Under the pieces are notes generated by a model. It saw nothing but the letters and a program-made list of their open reading frames with translations. It was not told the origin of the DNA and did not search any database. Shown one piece after another: positions 43,716-56,310 of a stretch of DNA of 64,000 nucleotides (position 1 is its first letter; every line of letters starts with the position of its first letter). Source of the DNA: Xylogone sp. PMI_703 (Eukaryota > Ascomycota > Leotiomycetes); the NCBI GenBank assembly GCA_021399445.1, contig JAJTUQ010000002.1:372001-436000 (forward strand), written 5' to 3'. The position numbers and the translations under genes are program-made.

Positions 43716-46700
43716 TTTGTGATAGTAGATCTGAAGCTTTGCTGTAGATTTTCACTGGTTTCTTATTTGACTATGAGATATGATCGAGACTGCCTCAGAC
43801 TTAATTACAAGTTATATTATCAAATATTAAAACTCTTCAGATCAATCCTCCTTCTCAAGTTTAATTTATATCCATCTCTTTCAGAAGCCATATCGAAAGG
43901 CATCAGCTAACAAGTGAGGGGTTGTGTGACGCCAGACTACATCCAATCGCCGATAAGCGTTCGTTAGCGCCGACAATCCCCTCTTTGGAGAGAGCGACCA
44001 TTTGTATCTCCAACAATATCTCCGAAATGGAGAATGGGTGATTACCGGCTCCTCATGTAACGGTTAATCTGAATGACACAAGAAAAAGAGATAGTAAGAA
44101 ATCAAATAAGACTTTGAGATGTAGCAATTGGGTAGTTCTGAAGGTTTTCTGTCTACACTCCTTGCCCAGATATGCCTTGAAAAGGGGAATGAAGTCAGAG
44201 AATGATGTAGTGTCGCAGGTCGTCCCGTTTTAGTGACCGGAACCCCTACATCAAAGAAGTCAACTGTTACCTTATTATGAACCGACATTGGTGTGGCATC
44301 TACTCTCAGATATTGTTTCAGCGCGGCTCCCCTGGAACTTTTTGCGCGCCTGAAATTGGTATCGAAGATGTGCCATACTCGCTGTCTTCATTTATCCATT
44401 AATCCTCCGTCATGACACCGGTCTAATGGTGACAAGAAATGCTTGGACAAGCTTTCTGTCCATTCTCATACCGAAAACATTCATCCCAGTCAGATCGATG
44501 ACAAAATCAGAATGTGAGCCTGAAGTTCTGTATGAGTATTTCCATAGTCTCTACTCGGAGCTTGTGTTGTTGAATATGATTCTTATGTAACTGCTTGCGA
44601 ATCTTTTCAACCATCAACGTCGACTTTCGACGTTTCAAGAGGTCCCTGCTATTAAATCGACCAATGTCCCTAGATGTATTTTCGATGGGGAAAGGTTTCC
44701 TTTCTGGAAGGGCATTCTGAAGTAGTAGAAAATATGAAGACCATAGGGGTAAGCAGTCAGATTTTCTATCACTTTGCATTATGTCAGTGACATAGGTTGT
44801 ATCAGGCATCCGGCATACAAGAGATATAGCAGAATTTGAAAATGCTGTTACTGTCGTCAGTTCGTCAGTGAGAATCTTGCGACGTTATCTCCAGAGGCAA
44901 AGATCTAAGATATTCGTGTAATGTTGGAATTGACTCAATATTAATGTCTTCTGTACCTCGGGACGATTAGTGAAGAATTATCTTATAGATAAGTGGTTTC
45001 TCGATTCTCTGATTGCGAGTTCCCAAGGTCACATTGAAAGAAAGAAGAAAAAGTCGAGGAATGGAAATCTTGGGAAAATTCGATATCAAGATCGTCAGGT
45101 ACAGCATTTCCAGCTGCAATACAGCTCAAGTCATTCCTGCAAGTTCCAGGAATGGATGCAGGTGAAGGAGCAAGGGAGTATGCCACCCTGGAACCATGGT
45201 TCCAGGAAACAGGTTATCGATTAATAAGAAACCCGACTTACTACCCACACAGCGATATGGTCCTTCCAGGATAAGCATTGTTTGCGGATTATGTTCCTTT
45301 TCCAACCCCGTGACGCTGGCGACAGCGCGCTTCTCGGATAAATCTAGAGTTGAGTGGAGCATTTCCTCCGCCAGGACATGCACCTACCGGCTTTTTACAA
45401 TGAGCTTGTACCATGCAAGCATCTATTTCCGCGAGAAAGAAAAAGAACCGAAAGTAGGAAGTAAGCTTTGCTCCTGGCCCTAGCTCAGGTAGACAGACTA
45501 CTGTAACGGACATGTGGAGAGAGAGCCGTTTCTCTCAACGGTTGCATCAACTGATGCTGTAATCATAGAGCAAATGGCGGGTTGAGAGTTGAGAAGAATG
45601 GAATAACAATCACAATACCTAACAAGTTGGACTGTGTCCGGTTAGGTTGAGTGCTCCAAGCCAAAGCTCTTGGATGTACCAACAACGGACAATCTGCCTA
45701 CTGGATTGATCAGCATTACAATAGAGTTTGAGCGACACAACCGCCAGCATCGCGTAGCGGAATCAGCACCAAGAAAAAGCTCTGCAGCAAGACGGCCCTT
45801 TTGAGCGCCTCATTGTTGGTGCCGTAGGTGGAAAGCAGCGTGACCAGCTGGCATCGTGCCATCATCTTCATACACAGTAGTGCTGACGAGCGAGGTCAAT
45901 GTAGCCCATCGCAAAGCAAGACGGTGCCTGGATGCTAGGCGCGAATAGGAAGCTTGGGGAATGCTGGGCGGCGTCCAAAGTACCGTCAAGGTACTCTGGG
46001 GGTGGATTTGTAGGCGAAATCGCGTGGCGCGAGGGCGCGCGGGTACCTCGCTCTTACGCCGTACTCGGGCCGTTTCTCTCGATCACGACAGCCGGGGCCA
46101 GCCAATCTGCGTCTGGAAGATTAGTCATCCATATTCATCATCCCATCTCGCATCTCTCCTCTCTTCGTCTGGTGTTGTTGGGCCCTCCGCATCCGCAGAT
46201 CGACGGACAAATGATTCTTCCCCAGCTCTCTCCAGCTATTTCCCCGCCGGGAGTTTCCTCCAATCGAAGCGATGCCACGTTACAGCGTCAGCCAATATTG
46301 TGCGGATATGCCCGTCGTGACAAGCGGCCGGGTTCAACCTCAATAATAATAATACGGGTCTCTGCTGCATCGTGAACAGCATTTTCTTCGTGTTTGGATA
46401 AATGTTAATCCTTTTCTTCCCACCGGTATTTTGTTGGCGCCAGAGCAGCCACAGAGCCAATGCGGTGCTTCTTAACCCTGTCCAACGGGGGGCGCTCGGA
46501 GCCAACAGGGGCTGCCCCAGACGTGCGTCTTGACATTGCGATCTGCTATTGACTAACAGGGCACAGGGCCAGGGGTATCCCCCGCCTCAGGCTGGGAGAA
46601 AGAATGAGGGGAACGGGCTGCCGACCACACACCATGTGCCGGGCATCGCGAGCTTCCAGGTACAAGGTACAACCAACCTGCCTTTTCTCTGCGGGCTCCA

Positions 46701-47441
46701 TCTCTTCTCGCGTCCTTTCCCATTGCTCGGCCTCTCTGTCGGACCGATTGGCATCTGTTTTCTCCTGTTGAGGAAGAGCTTCCAGCATCGCGGGCCCTGG
46801 ATCTCGACCCGGCGGCCAGGGCATGGTCTGCAGGCGAGCATGTTCTGGCTCCAAGTGTGTCTGTGTCTGCTCCCTTCTCCAGACCCCCGGATTTTCCGTG
46901 CTTGGGTCTTGGAGGACTGCAATTTCTTCCATCTGATGTCTACCCCTTAGCTCCCTGGTTGTGCCTGGGATCCAAAATAGCACCTAGCCCTGTACCGTGT
47001 TGTGTGTATACACAGTATGCGCCAGGTCCGATATACCACCTGCTCTATGGTACTACTAAAGGACAAGGACTAATATCAAATCATCTCCGTCACTCCGCTG
47101 AGCACCCCGCTGGTTGGTCGGGCGTCTAGATCCTGCTCCATACACAGTGTTGGACCGTGCAAGTTAAGTAGTCTCCAGCAGCAAGCTTAAAGGGCAGACA
47201 GGGGTGGGCCCCAATGCGGGACGAGCAGAGGAGCAAGGGGGAGCTTCGTGCAGCTCCGTGCTCTCCTGTGCTGCAGGTCAGAAGACGGGCGATACGACAT
47301 CATCGTCATCGAGAGCAGCTTTCCGCCTTTGTCAACCACGAGGCTCGCGAGGTTCCCTTTCTCCCACAGCTCAGGATCTGCGTGCCTGCGGGAACCGGAC
47401 AGCTGGAGCTAGCTCTCTGGAGACATGGGCACGAAAATCTC
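43716..47441. other. Long gene-free block upstream of the beta-glucosidase
   Basis: About 3.7 kb with no ORF I can assign. Composition changes from AT-rich (43.7-45.9 kb) to distinctly GC-richer (46.0-47.4 kb). It contains a perfect 20-bp palindrome (45187-45206), a small hairpin (45133-45153), three CCAAT cores (46102, 46292, 46457) and the GH3 promoter at its right end. The size fits a long regulatory region of a controlled secreted-enzyme gene, but a gene too diverged to see is possible. Confidence 0.45.
45187..45206. repeat. Perfect 20-bp palindrome
   Basis: CCTGGAACCATGGTTCCAGG equals its own reverse complement. Nearby copies of its TTCCAGGA core lie at about 45143 and 45264. A second inverted repeat, ATTCCTG and CAGGAAT with a 7-nt loop, occupies 45133-45153. 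Function unknown. Confidence 0.8.
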
Positions 47442-47449
47442 TATAAATA
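47442..47449 (+). promoter_or_regulatory. TATA box of the GH3 beta-glucosidase gene
   Basis: TATAAATA lies 113-120 nt before the ATG at 47562. A pyrimidine-rich stretch follows and no ATG occurs between about 47475 and the start, as expected for a clean 5' UTR. Confidence 0.65.
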
Positions 47450-47525
47450 CCGGTGCTCCTCCCTTGCTTGGACCCCTTCTTTCTCTCCAAACGCGCATCG
47501 TTTCTCCCTCAGTGGCCGCAGGATC

Positions 47526-47539
47526 CCAATTGCCAATTG
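47526..47539 (+). repeat. Tandem 7-mer CCAATTG in the GH3 leader
   Basis: CCAATTGCCAATTG is two directly adjacent copies of a 7-bp unit about 22 bp before the GH3 ATG. It may be a regulatory or UTR element, or chance. Confidence 0.5.
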
Positions 47540-47561
47540 AACTCCTGCTGCGATCTGCAAG

Positions 47562-50404
47562 ATGCTGTGGAAGTCAACCACCGCTTCCCTTGTGGCCCTG
47601 CTTGCCAGCACGGCAAACGGCCAGAATCCCGAGTCGGCCCCATTCTACCCATCCCCGTGGGCCAAGCCAAACACCAATGGCTGGCAGGATGCGTACGAAA
47701 AGGCCGTGGCCTTTGTGAGCCAATTGACCCTCCTTGAGAAGGTCAACCTCACGACTGGTGTCGGATGGGAGGGCCAGGCTTGTGTGGGAAACACTGGCGA
47801 TATCCCCAGACTCGGATTCCGTGGTCTCTGTATGCAGGATTCACCTCTCGGTATTCGTTTTGGTATGTTTCCATCACTTAAAGAAATGAGAAAATTAGAA
47901 TGTACCGTAGTAGCTAACGTAAGGCACAGCCGACCAAAACTCTGCGTTCCCTTCTGGAATGAACGCAGCTGCTACCTGGAGCACCAGATTGATTAAAAAC
48001 CGTGGTCAAGCTATGGGTGCTGAACACGCCGGTAAGGGTATTGATGCCCAGCTTGGACCTGTGGCTGGACCCCTTGGTCGTGTTCCAGAGGGTGGCCGCA
48101 ACTGGGAAGGTTTCTCTGTCGATCCAGTCCTTACTGGTGTGGCCATGGCCGAGACCATCAAGGGCATTCAAGATTCCGGTGTCATTGCTACTGCTAAGCA
48201 CTACATTGGAAACGAGCAGGTAAGATAAAAAACCGAAAAGCCTATTAGAATATAGGTTTAGAAGCAGATTTGCTAACTCATGATCAGGAGCATTACCGTG
48301 AAGCTGGTCCTGCACCATTCGCATACTCCTCCAACATTGACGATGTTACCATGCACGAGCTCTACCTCTGGTAAGAATAATTTTTTGAAAGTTAAACTCC
48401 TACTTCGCTTCAGCTATACTGACAATGAGAACAGGCCCTTTGCTGATGCCGTCCACGCCGGTGTTGGATCCGTTATGTGCTCTTACAACCAGATCAACAA
48501 CAGTTACGGATCCCAGAATGCCTACACTCTTAACTACCTTCTCAAGCGCGAGTTGGACTTCCAGGGCTTCGGTTTGTAAACCCACAATGAGTATTCTGTT
48601 ACTTTAGGCACTCTTTGATGCTAACCAGCTATTAGTTATGAGCGATTGGTGGGCCCAACACACTGGTGCAGCAAGTGCACTTGCTGGTCTCGATATGACC
48701 ATGGCAGGAGACCAGAACCTTGCATCTGGAAACACTTACTGGGGAGAGTTTCTCACCGAAGCCGTCCTCAACGGTACTATTCCACAGTGGCGTCTCGATG
48801 ATATGTGCGTCCGTATCATGTCTGCATACTATAAAGTCGGACGTGACACTGCAAGAGTTCCAATCAACTTCAACTCATGGAATCTCAGCACTTTCGGCTA
48901 CATCCACCCAGAAGCAAGCGAAGGATTCCAGCAAATCAACTGGCATGTCAACGTTCAAGCAGACCACGCCAAGCTTATCCGTGAGATTGGAGGAGCATCC
49001 ACTGTCCTTTTGAAGAACACTGATAAGGTTCTCCCCCTTAACAAGCCAAAGAGCATTGCCGTCATTGGAGAAGATGCCCACGACAATCCAGCTGGCCCGA
49101 ATGCCTGTGGTGATCGTGGTTGCAACACTGGAACCCTTGCTATGGGATGGGGTAGTGGTACTGCCAACTTCCCCTACCTCATCGCTCCTGTTACCGCAAT
49201 CAAGGCCCAAGCCGCAAAGGACAAGACCACGGTCGCAAATGTCAGCGACAACTATGACTATGAGGCTATTGCAAAGGCTGTCACCGGCGCTGAAGTTGCT
49301 TTCGTATTTGCTAATGCTAACAGTGGTGAAGACTACATCACTGTTGATGGCAATGAGGGTGACAGAAACAACCTCACCCTGTGGGGCAATGGAGACAACA
49401 TTGTCAAATATGTCTCTTCCATTAACCCCAACACCATCCTTGTTCTCCACACTGTTGGTGCAGTCATCCTTGAGGACTATAAGAACAACCCCAACATTAC
49501 TGCCATCCTTTGGGCTGGTCTCCCAGGCCAAGAGTCCGGAAATGCCCTTGTAGATGTGCTCTATGGCACGGTTAACCCACAAGCCAAGTCCGTCTTCACC
49601 TGGGGCAAGAGCCGTGAAGACTACGGAACAGACGTCATCTACCACTTCGACGAAGAGGACCCGCAGCTCAACTTCAATGAGGGTATCTTCATTGATTACC
49701 GTCACTTTGACAAGTACGACATCGAGCCAACCTATGAGTTCGGTTTTGGTCTCAGCTACACCACCTTTGAATACTCCAACCTTCAGATCTCAAAGCTGAA
49801 CCCTGGACCATACGAGCCTACTAAGGGCAAGACTGCTGCAGCTCCTACCTTTGGCACCATTGACTGGGACCCAGCACACGCAGTCTTCCCAGAGGGCTTC
49901 CACAAGGTCTTCGACTATGTCTATCCTTACCTTAACTCTGCCAACATTTCCCGATCCAACCCTCAATCATGGCCAGCTGGTTTCAATGACAGCTCTCCCC
50001 AGCCACTGGTTGCCTCCGGTGGATCTCCAGGAGGAAACCGACAGATCTGGGACAAGATGTACACCGTCACTGCGGATATCAAGAACACCGGTGATGTCAA
50101 CGGTGTTGAGGTTGTTCAACTTGTAAGTACCCTTTCTCTCACCCAATTCTTATAGCATAAAACTAACGAAGCTTCACAGTACCTCTCCCTCGGTGGCCCT
50201 AACGATGCTGTTCGTGTTCTCCGCGGCTTCGATGATATCCCTCTCGTCGCTGGTGAGACTAAGACCTTCTCATACGACCTTACCCGTCGTGACCTGTCCA
50301 ACTGGGACCCTATTTCCCAGAACTGGGTTATCAGCTCATACCCGAAGACCGTCTATGTCGGTGCTTCTTCGAGGGATTTGAAGCTAGTGGCAACACTGCC
50401 ATAA
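47562..50404 (+). CDS. Secreted GH3 beta-glucosidase
   Basis: Six exons (47562..47862, 47930..48219, 48288..48370, 48435..48571, 48636..50122, 50180..50404) encode 840 aa; introns are 67, 68, 64, 64 and 57 nt and all keep frame. A signal peptide (about 20 aa ending ANG) starts the protein. Family blocks: [44 protein letters not shown] and the nucleophile motif [11 protein letters not shown] with Asp274. Then come [30 protein letters not shown] and [15 protein letters not shown], with a fibronectin-III-like C-terminus ([19 protein letters not shown]). It hydrolyses terminal beta-glucosides such as cellobiose outside the cell. Codons favour C-ending synonyms far more than neighbours, consistent with high expression. 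Confidence 0.95.
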
Positions 50405-51637
50405 GCGCAAAGTCTTGGGAGGCGAAAAATGTATAAATGATTGGATTTAATGAAATATTTCAAAAATAAAAGCAATACTTGATATATACCGTACGATGTC
50501 ATTTACCTTCGTGATGAACTGCCTTGTTATTATGAGCGCCTTGTAATGACCCTGTGGTTGCGATTGATGATCACCCCTAACCCCGGCCACCCACTATTTT
50601 AGCGAGGAGCTTGTCACGACTTCCTCAATCTCAACCTCATCAACAACACAAAAAGATCTGGTCTTTTTCCAAACCAACAACATCCCTTGCCATATCATAA
50701 ATCATATTCTTCCACATTGTTTTCTGTCTATTATACACACTCTCTGAAAGAACATCTCTTGCGCAAATGCACACGTTCAACTTTTGAAATACGACATACT
50801 AAGCAGCCCTGCACGGTATAGTTACATGGCGAACTTTCCTAAAGTTCTTAAAAATAGCAGAAAGCAACAGCAAAACTAAACCACCGCCTCCAACTCTATC
50901 TCAAGTGGATAATGCAGAATAAAATGACTGCTTTCTTATGCCAGTACTCTCTTTTCTTTCATAACTGCTGTTGTTTTCATTACTGTAATGCTTTTCCTTT
51001 GACACTACAACATATATGCTAAAGTATCGGCGAGACTGGTAGTTAGTCTCCGCGAGGTCTCTCTTGGGAAGTGGGCCCAAGACTCCTATCTTGCTGAATG
51101 GATAGGATGGTGTGGAGTGTGCCCTTATCTCCTGTGGCACTTTTGGAAGTTGCTGCTGTCCTTAGATTATGCCAGGAGGATAAACCCATCTCGGAAAGGT
51201 ATCATGTCTACTTGTGAAGGGACCTGGTATCCCTGGACATGATAGATCAATACCATCTAAGTACTGATATGATGACAAAAGTTTGTAAAGAATGTGAATG
51301 AGAACATGAGACCGGGTCCAGGTGCCGGCATGGCAAACGGGTTAAATCAAGCGAGGTTTTGTCCTTCCGGAGGTCCAAAATAAAATCCTCCCGCCGGGTA
51401 TTCAGGGCCAAGGGTCTGGAAACTCCGGTATGAAGGGGGGTAAAATCCTAGAGGTTGTAGTTCTACTCTCTGGTGAGCCCTCTCGGATTGCTCATAGAAT
51501 GTGCCCGATTAATTATTCGGACAGACGTATACTGAGATATACCTTTTATAATGAGTGCTCTTTATGTTATTATTATTTCATGTTGTAATTTCACTCAGTA
51601 TACAAACATAGAAGCACTTGAAGTAGGGAGCTGAGTC
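50405..51637. other. Convergent spacer downstream of GH3
   Basis: 1.2 kb between two convergent stops. Only short, unsupported ORFs occur; no RNA gene or repeat is recognised. Confidence 0.5.
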
Positions 51638-52628
51638 CTAACGTTCGGTCTCCGCGCTTCTTAATAAAGGTTCTGCGGAATCAGACCTCCCTGGATCGGA
51701 TACACTGTGGTCTGCTACCTCAGAACCTGGGGGCGAGTCCGAATGAGCAGGAGATCTGTATCCAGGTGGCTGAACTGTCTGATCAGAGTATACTCCTCTC
51801 AGGGTCCCCACGGCGAGTGGTGGCTGTGAAAGTATCTCTGCATAAAGTGGTGCCCTACTTGGACTCAGTGCTCTCCGGGCAGCAACGAAGTGGCTTTCAA
51901 GCTCATCGCTTAGATTAATGTCGCTGGAGTGCTGACTTCGATTTGGAAACCGCCACTCAGACCTAGTCATGTGGGAGACTTCGTGATCCATTAGGTAGTT
52001 GGCCAGTGGTGAAGGTTCATTCCCAGAGCGATGAGATCGAGGCGGTGACCCCAATGGTCTAGGCACCGTATTCAAAGGATAGCGAGTTCCTTCTTCAAGA
52101 GTGGCATTTTCGTCATCATCGTCCCTAGTAATAAAAGATTTGATAAGGGGCCCAAAAGAAACCGTCAGAAGAAGAAAGAGGCAAATGATTATCGGCATCC
52201 AAGGTACCAGTTCCTTGAGCGTAGTGCGTGCCGAGGAATAGGCACCTATTCCCAGGACCGCAGCTACGGCCAGAGCGCACGGGCCGAATCTGATAACATG
52301 TTAGATATACCAACTTCCATCTTCCAAAGAATATTATGAACAGTTACTCTGTAAGAGGTCCCAGGCACACCCATGCAAAGACAATAGCAGCAGCAATAAA
52401 GATCATGACCGCGCTAGAAATGGTTGTCAGGTTCTCACCAAAGCTATCAAGCAGCGCGGCTTCTATGACTCACACAAAGGATACCCGTTTTTCTTCAAAT
52501 AGAATCAAGGAGGCAGCCGCTGAGCTACCCATCACGCCTCCTGACAAGAACTTCGCCGCATTCATGACTCTTACGTTGGTGCCGCGTGGTAACGCTGGGA
52601 TTCTCTGAAAAATTACAGAAGCTGCCAT
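51638..52628 (-). CDS. Unrecognised multi-pass membrane protein, 290 aa
   Basis: Three exons, 52474..52628, 52348..52413 and 51638..52289, encode 290 aa; introns are 60 and 58 nt with GTGAGT/GTAACT donors and TAG/CAG acceptors. I do not recognise the family. Three hydrophobic segments are visible: AVMIFIAAAIVFAWVCLGPL in exon 2, GPCALAVAAVLGIGAY and WMPIIICLFLLLTVSFGPLI in exon 3. The C-terminal half is a long polar, Ser/Pro/Arg-rich, presumably cytosolic tail ending with acidic and Ser-rich segments. The splices are phase-consistent and total a multiple of three. It is divergent from another orphan membrane gene 980 bp away, and no function can be given. Confidence 0.65.
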
Positions 52629-53608
52629 ACTGTTGATTGATCGAAATTCTCGGTGTCGAATCTAATAGATGTAAAGAGTGGAAGGGTTACAATGGTAGCC
52701 TCAATAATGTGACAAAAGATGTCACACTCTGTGGCCTATTGCCTGGTCCAAGTGGAAATCTTTTTGGAGAGAAATCATGGGAATTTGAGGATTATATCCT
52801 GATGCCTAGGGAAGCCCTGCGGAGTGCCTGTATAGGATGTTGGTAATCAATACAGGATAGAGACCGGAGATGGTGGAGGCCCCCAGCAATGCATGTTGGG
52901 GCAAGACTGGTGGAGATACGAGATGATGGAGCAAGTGCGGGAGGGGGATCTTCACATTGTAAAATCTATATCACAAGCTCCTCGGTGTGCAGTGCTAGCT
53001 CTGCATGCTGGACGGAGGGAGGTTGGCATTGGGTTGAGAGGAGCGCAGCCTTGTCGAGGACAGCCAATCACATGTCGCGATATCGGTGAGCCTAGGCAGC
53101 GATTCAGCCTCGCTGGGCGTTGTAGTGACTCCATGGCAGCCAGCACCACCAGCACACCGTACACTGCCCAGCAAGCAGATCATTCAAACCCCGCCTCCAC
53201 GATTATTCTCCCTCAATGGATACCACGTCTCCTGTGCACATGCGGGCTGCTGCTAGCCGTTTCATAACTCGGTGACCCGATCTGGCCAGCTCACCCCGCA
53301 GCTGGGATGAGAAGGAGTCAGTCTTAGATGAGGCTGGCGCACAGCCCAATGATGCCACCATCATACCTTTCGAGTAGTGCTAGGTGATGGTGTCACGGAA
53401 GGATCATCCGGCGGCCTTCCTGCCGTTAGTCTTGGTGAGGGAATTTGTTGGTAACGTAAGGCTGGGATACAAAGAATAGGGCAGAGCAAGATGAACATAA
53501 ATAAAGTTGTCCACTCTCTTTTCAGTTTTTTCTTTGCTCAGTTGAGCCCTCTCGAGCCAACTATAGAGGCTTCAGAGCTATTTTTTTGACGCTCTTTCTT
53601 TACGAATC
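52629..53608. other. 980-bp spacer between two divergent orphan genes
   Basis: No ORF with recognisable homology, RNA gene or repeat is visible. It should hold the promoters of both orphan membrane genes. Confidence 0.45.
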
Positions 53609-54259
53609 ATGGAGATTTACCCTGAATACAAACCTAGCTCTCACCGAGTTCCAGCAGTATTTCTGGAATCAACATCATACCATTATGCCCACGACTCCAG
53701 GCGATGTTGTGGCTACTGTGGTCATTACCATGGCGACCAACGCATCGTATGGACGTCTGTGGAGATATCCCTCGCATTCGTTTCCTCCGCCGTCTCCAGC
53801 ATCTACACATTCCTTCACGAACAACGGGTCTGGTTTCTACCACAATTCAAAATCCATCAGCGCTAACTCTGCACATAGGTAGTAGGTGTAGTAACCTCCA
53901 GATTCCTGGTACTGCCAGCGCACCCTCCGGGTTTGTCATTCTTTCTAGATCCCTCGCCAGCTGCAATGTTAGCAGCTTGTCTAGTACTGGGATGTTCTGT
54001 TTCCTCGTTTACATATCGGCATCATGAACGGGACATGTATCAAATTCCTGTATTTCTACTTGCAGTTGCTGGTGCATGTTTTATCGGCGTTGGGTTTCAT
54101 ACAAGTGCGAACATAATATTACTAGGCCTTATTCCTTGGGCACTCTCATTGGCTATGGTTTGGAGCATCGCTGTTCACTGGATTGTCAGGCGATATGGAC
54201 GCAAACGCAGCTTTGTCGTCTACGAGACCAGTGAGAAGAGCAGTCTGCTGAGATATTGA
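53609..54259 (+). CDS. Possible small membrane protein, 199 aa (unrecognised)
   Basis: A two-exon model, 53609..53827 and 53879..54259, with a 51-nt intron (GTCTGG donor, GCTAAC branch, CACATAG acceptor). The 3' exon is convincing: it carries three hydrophobic segments (PAAMLAACLVLGCSVSSFTY, PVFLLAVAGACFIGVGF, ILLGLIPWALSLAMVWSIAVHW), then a basic and polar tail ending SEKSSLLRY. The 5' exon contains a Cys/His-rich piece (CCGYCGHYHGD) and is less certain, as overlapping frames also stay open. I do not recognise a family. It is divergent from the other orphan membrane gene. Confidence 0.5.
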
Positions 54260-56310
54260 GTACCTCATCTTCCAATAGAATCCACTGCTCATGGTCGCCA
54301 CTCGGTTTATAGCGCAGTATGCTGGAAGAGATGGCGACCAGGGAGCAGAGCCGAGATTAGGAGTACCTCAATATTATCAGTCCTGGTTCGTTATCGGACC
54401 ACACATTCAGATGCTCCCCTAGGCTGAGAGATTCGAATGATACGTTGTTCTGGCGGGTCAAAGGACATTGTTGCTCGATGCCGGGTCGCATCGCCGCTGT
54501 ATCATGGTCCAGTATGTATATGATAATGTTGGAAATTATACACTAGATCTATGTATCACGTTAGTGCAAGAAAATGAGGGTGGCATAAACTCATTCTGTG
54601 GAAGTTTGATTTTCCTCTCGCCTTTCTTTGCACAATTAATAAAAGTTAATATTGTCTTGACGGAATGCATGTTGCATGCACATCTGTATGAATAGAGCTC
54701 TAAGTCATTTTGGAACGTGATTTACTATTGCTGAAATAATTGAAAACTTGACGTGTTTTGTCGATCCTGGATATAATATAGTTTTAATATTTAACACAAA
54801 TTCTTGATCCCATTTCCGTAGACACATTCAACATTATAACCTATCGGATTTATATCGTGATTGTCAACTTCCAGCAGACTCCTTGAGAATACAGGATCGA
54901 GACCAATATAACGAGACCAAGTGTAGACAACAGCAACGCCGTAGGTGCTTGTCCCCTGACAATATGTCGACCATATACTCTAGAGCCACCTCTTCCAAAA
55001 AGAACAAGATAAATTATTTTACCTTTTCCCCTCCATCAATTAGTTTCATCACTCACTCTCCCCTTTTCTGCTATCTATCACACCTTTACGCTTTTTTGAC
55101 CTACATCTGAAACTTAAGAAATCGACACTAAACTCAATGCATTTAACGGTAACACTATCTACGATAAGGCAGAAGCCTGCATTACCACAAGTAAAAGTAA
55201 TCGTTCAATAGATTGCACAAGATCAATTAAACGGTTTCTAGGTATTTTATTCGCTGTCTAAAAATAAAACAGGAGAAATGGAGAAAATGTTCTCCCGGTA
55301 TTCCGAGATGTACAGTGCAGTAGTGCGTTCGTATCTCAAATGGGGGCTTAGCGCATTTTGCATGATTGATGACGACGGCGATGGAGGGGTAAGTCGTGGC
55401 AGTGGAAGTGGAAGCAGGAGTGGAGCACGGGAAGAGAAGTGACATGTTCGTGAGAATGTGCAGTTACCTGCTGTAGTCGGGTCCTTTCAAATGGAAATCT
55501 TAGCAAAGAGGTCCTTTATCTATGTGGATGTATCTATTCATGATAGAAAGTCTTATTTAACATTTTTAGTTGCAGTACGTTGGTCAGCGCAGTGTGGACT
55601 CCAGCAAGGCCGTTTTCAGTCCTCCGATTTCTCGTTGGCCCAAGTATCTAGCTGCGACTTTAACGGAGTCTGCCTATCTTAGTAAGAATTCAAGGCTCCG
55701 GCATAAGTTGCTGTAACTAATAGTTGGGCTTTGTTTCATCATCTGCTATTATGGTTTATCTAGGCTATTCTTGTAAGTAAATAATTGTTTCCATTTGCTT
55801 GTTACCTTAACGTGCAGAAACCAGAGCCAGTATTGGCTCCACCCAGGAGTGGTAAAGGATGATGCTGTATATGCATTCCTCTTCGTATTTGAATGCCGCT
55901 TCATAGAGTCGTGCATCACTGGACAGTAGATATGAATTTCTCTCTTAGTATTGGCAATTGAGTCCATTTACACTAATTGTACTCACTTCTTTAATAATGG
56001 AGTAGCCGTTATCGCCATGGAAACGGCTCGAGGGTTTTGTTGGGAGGGTTTGGAGGGGTCCAACCTGCTTGAGAAAAACCGGGCAGGCTTATCGTGACGT
56101 CAAATAATGTATCGCGATATCGTAGCGCGGCCCAGGTTCGCTCCGTCTAGGGGTCGCATCTTCCCAAACGAGGTGCATTGCAGCACAAGTGGACAGTAAC
56201 AGGTATTCTTCCTCTCCTCGTTGTTCACTACCGCCGTTGTTCCTCTACTGTCAGCTTCGTGTCCGGCAGCTCCAAAGGGGTCATCTCGTATCTCTGAGAT
56301 CCAGCACCAA
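54260..56310. other. Gene-free stretch, left part
   Basis: About 2 kb of mostly AT-rich sequence with only short ORFs lacking recognisable homology. I see no tRNA, rRNA, transposon or array. Confidence 0.5.

Noticed and set aside
44064..44809. Minus-strand ORFs of 74 and 100 codons
   Set aside because: No homology, no convincing start context and no spliced partner; treated as noise in the gene-free block.
46236..46983. Several overlapping ORFs of 90-147 codons on both strands
   Set aside because: GC-rich sequence keeps many frames open at once; none has a recognisable domain, splice structure or consistent codon use.
48875..49705. A 276-codon antisense ORF inside the GH3 gene
   Set aside because: It arises from the strong C-ending codon bias of the sense gene, which removes stops on the opposite strand; no domain is seen.
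53586..54027. Alternative overlapping frames across the orphan 199-aa gene
   Set aside because: They lack continuity with the clear three-helix 3' exon; the chosen two-exon model has a good branch and acceptor and consistent phase.
55227..55445. Minus-strand 72-codon ORF with Ser/Thr-rich start
   Set aside because: Short, without family resemblance or neighbours that support it.
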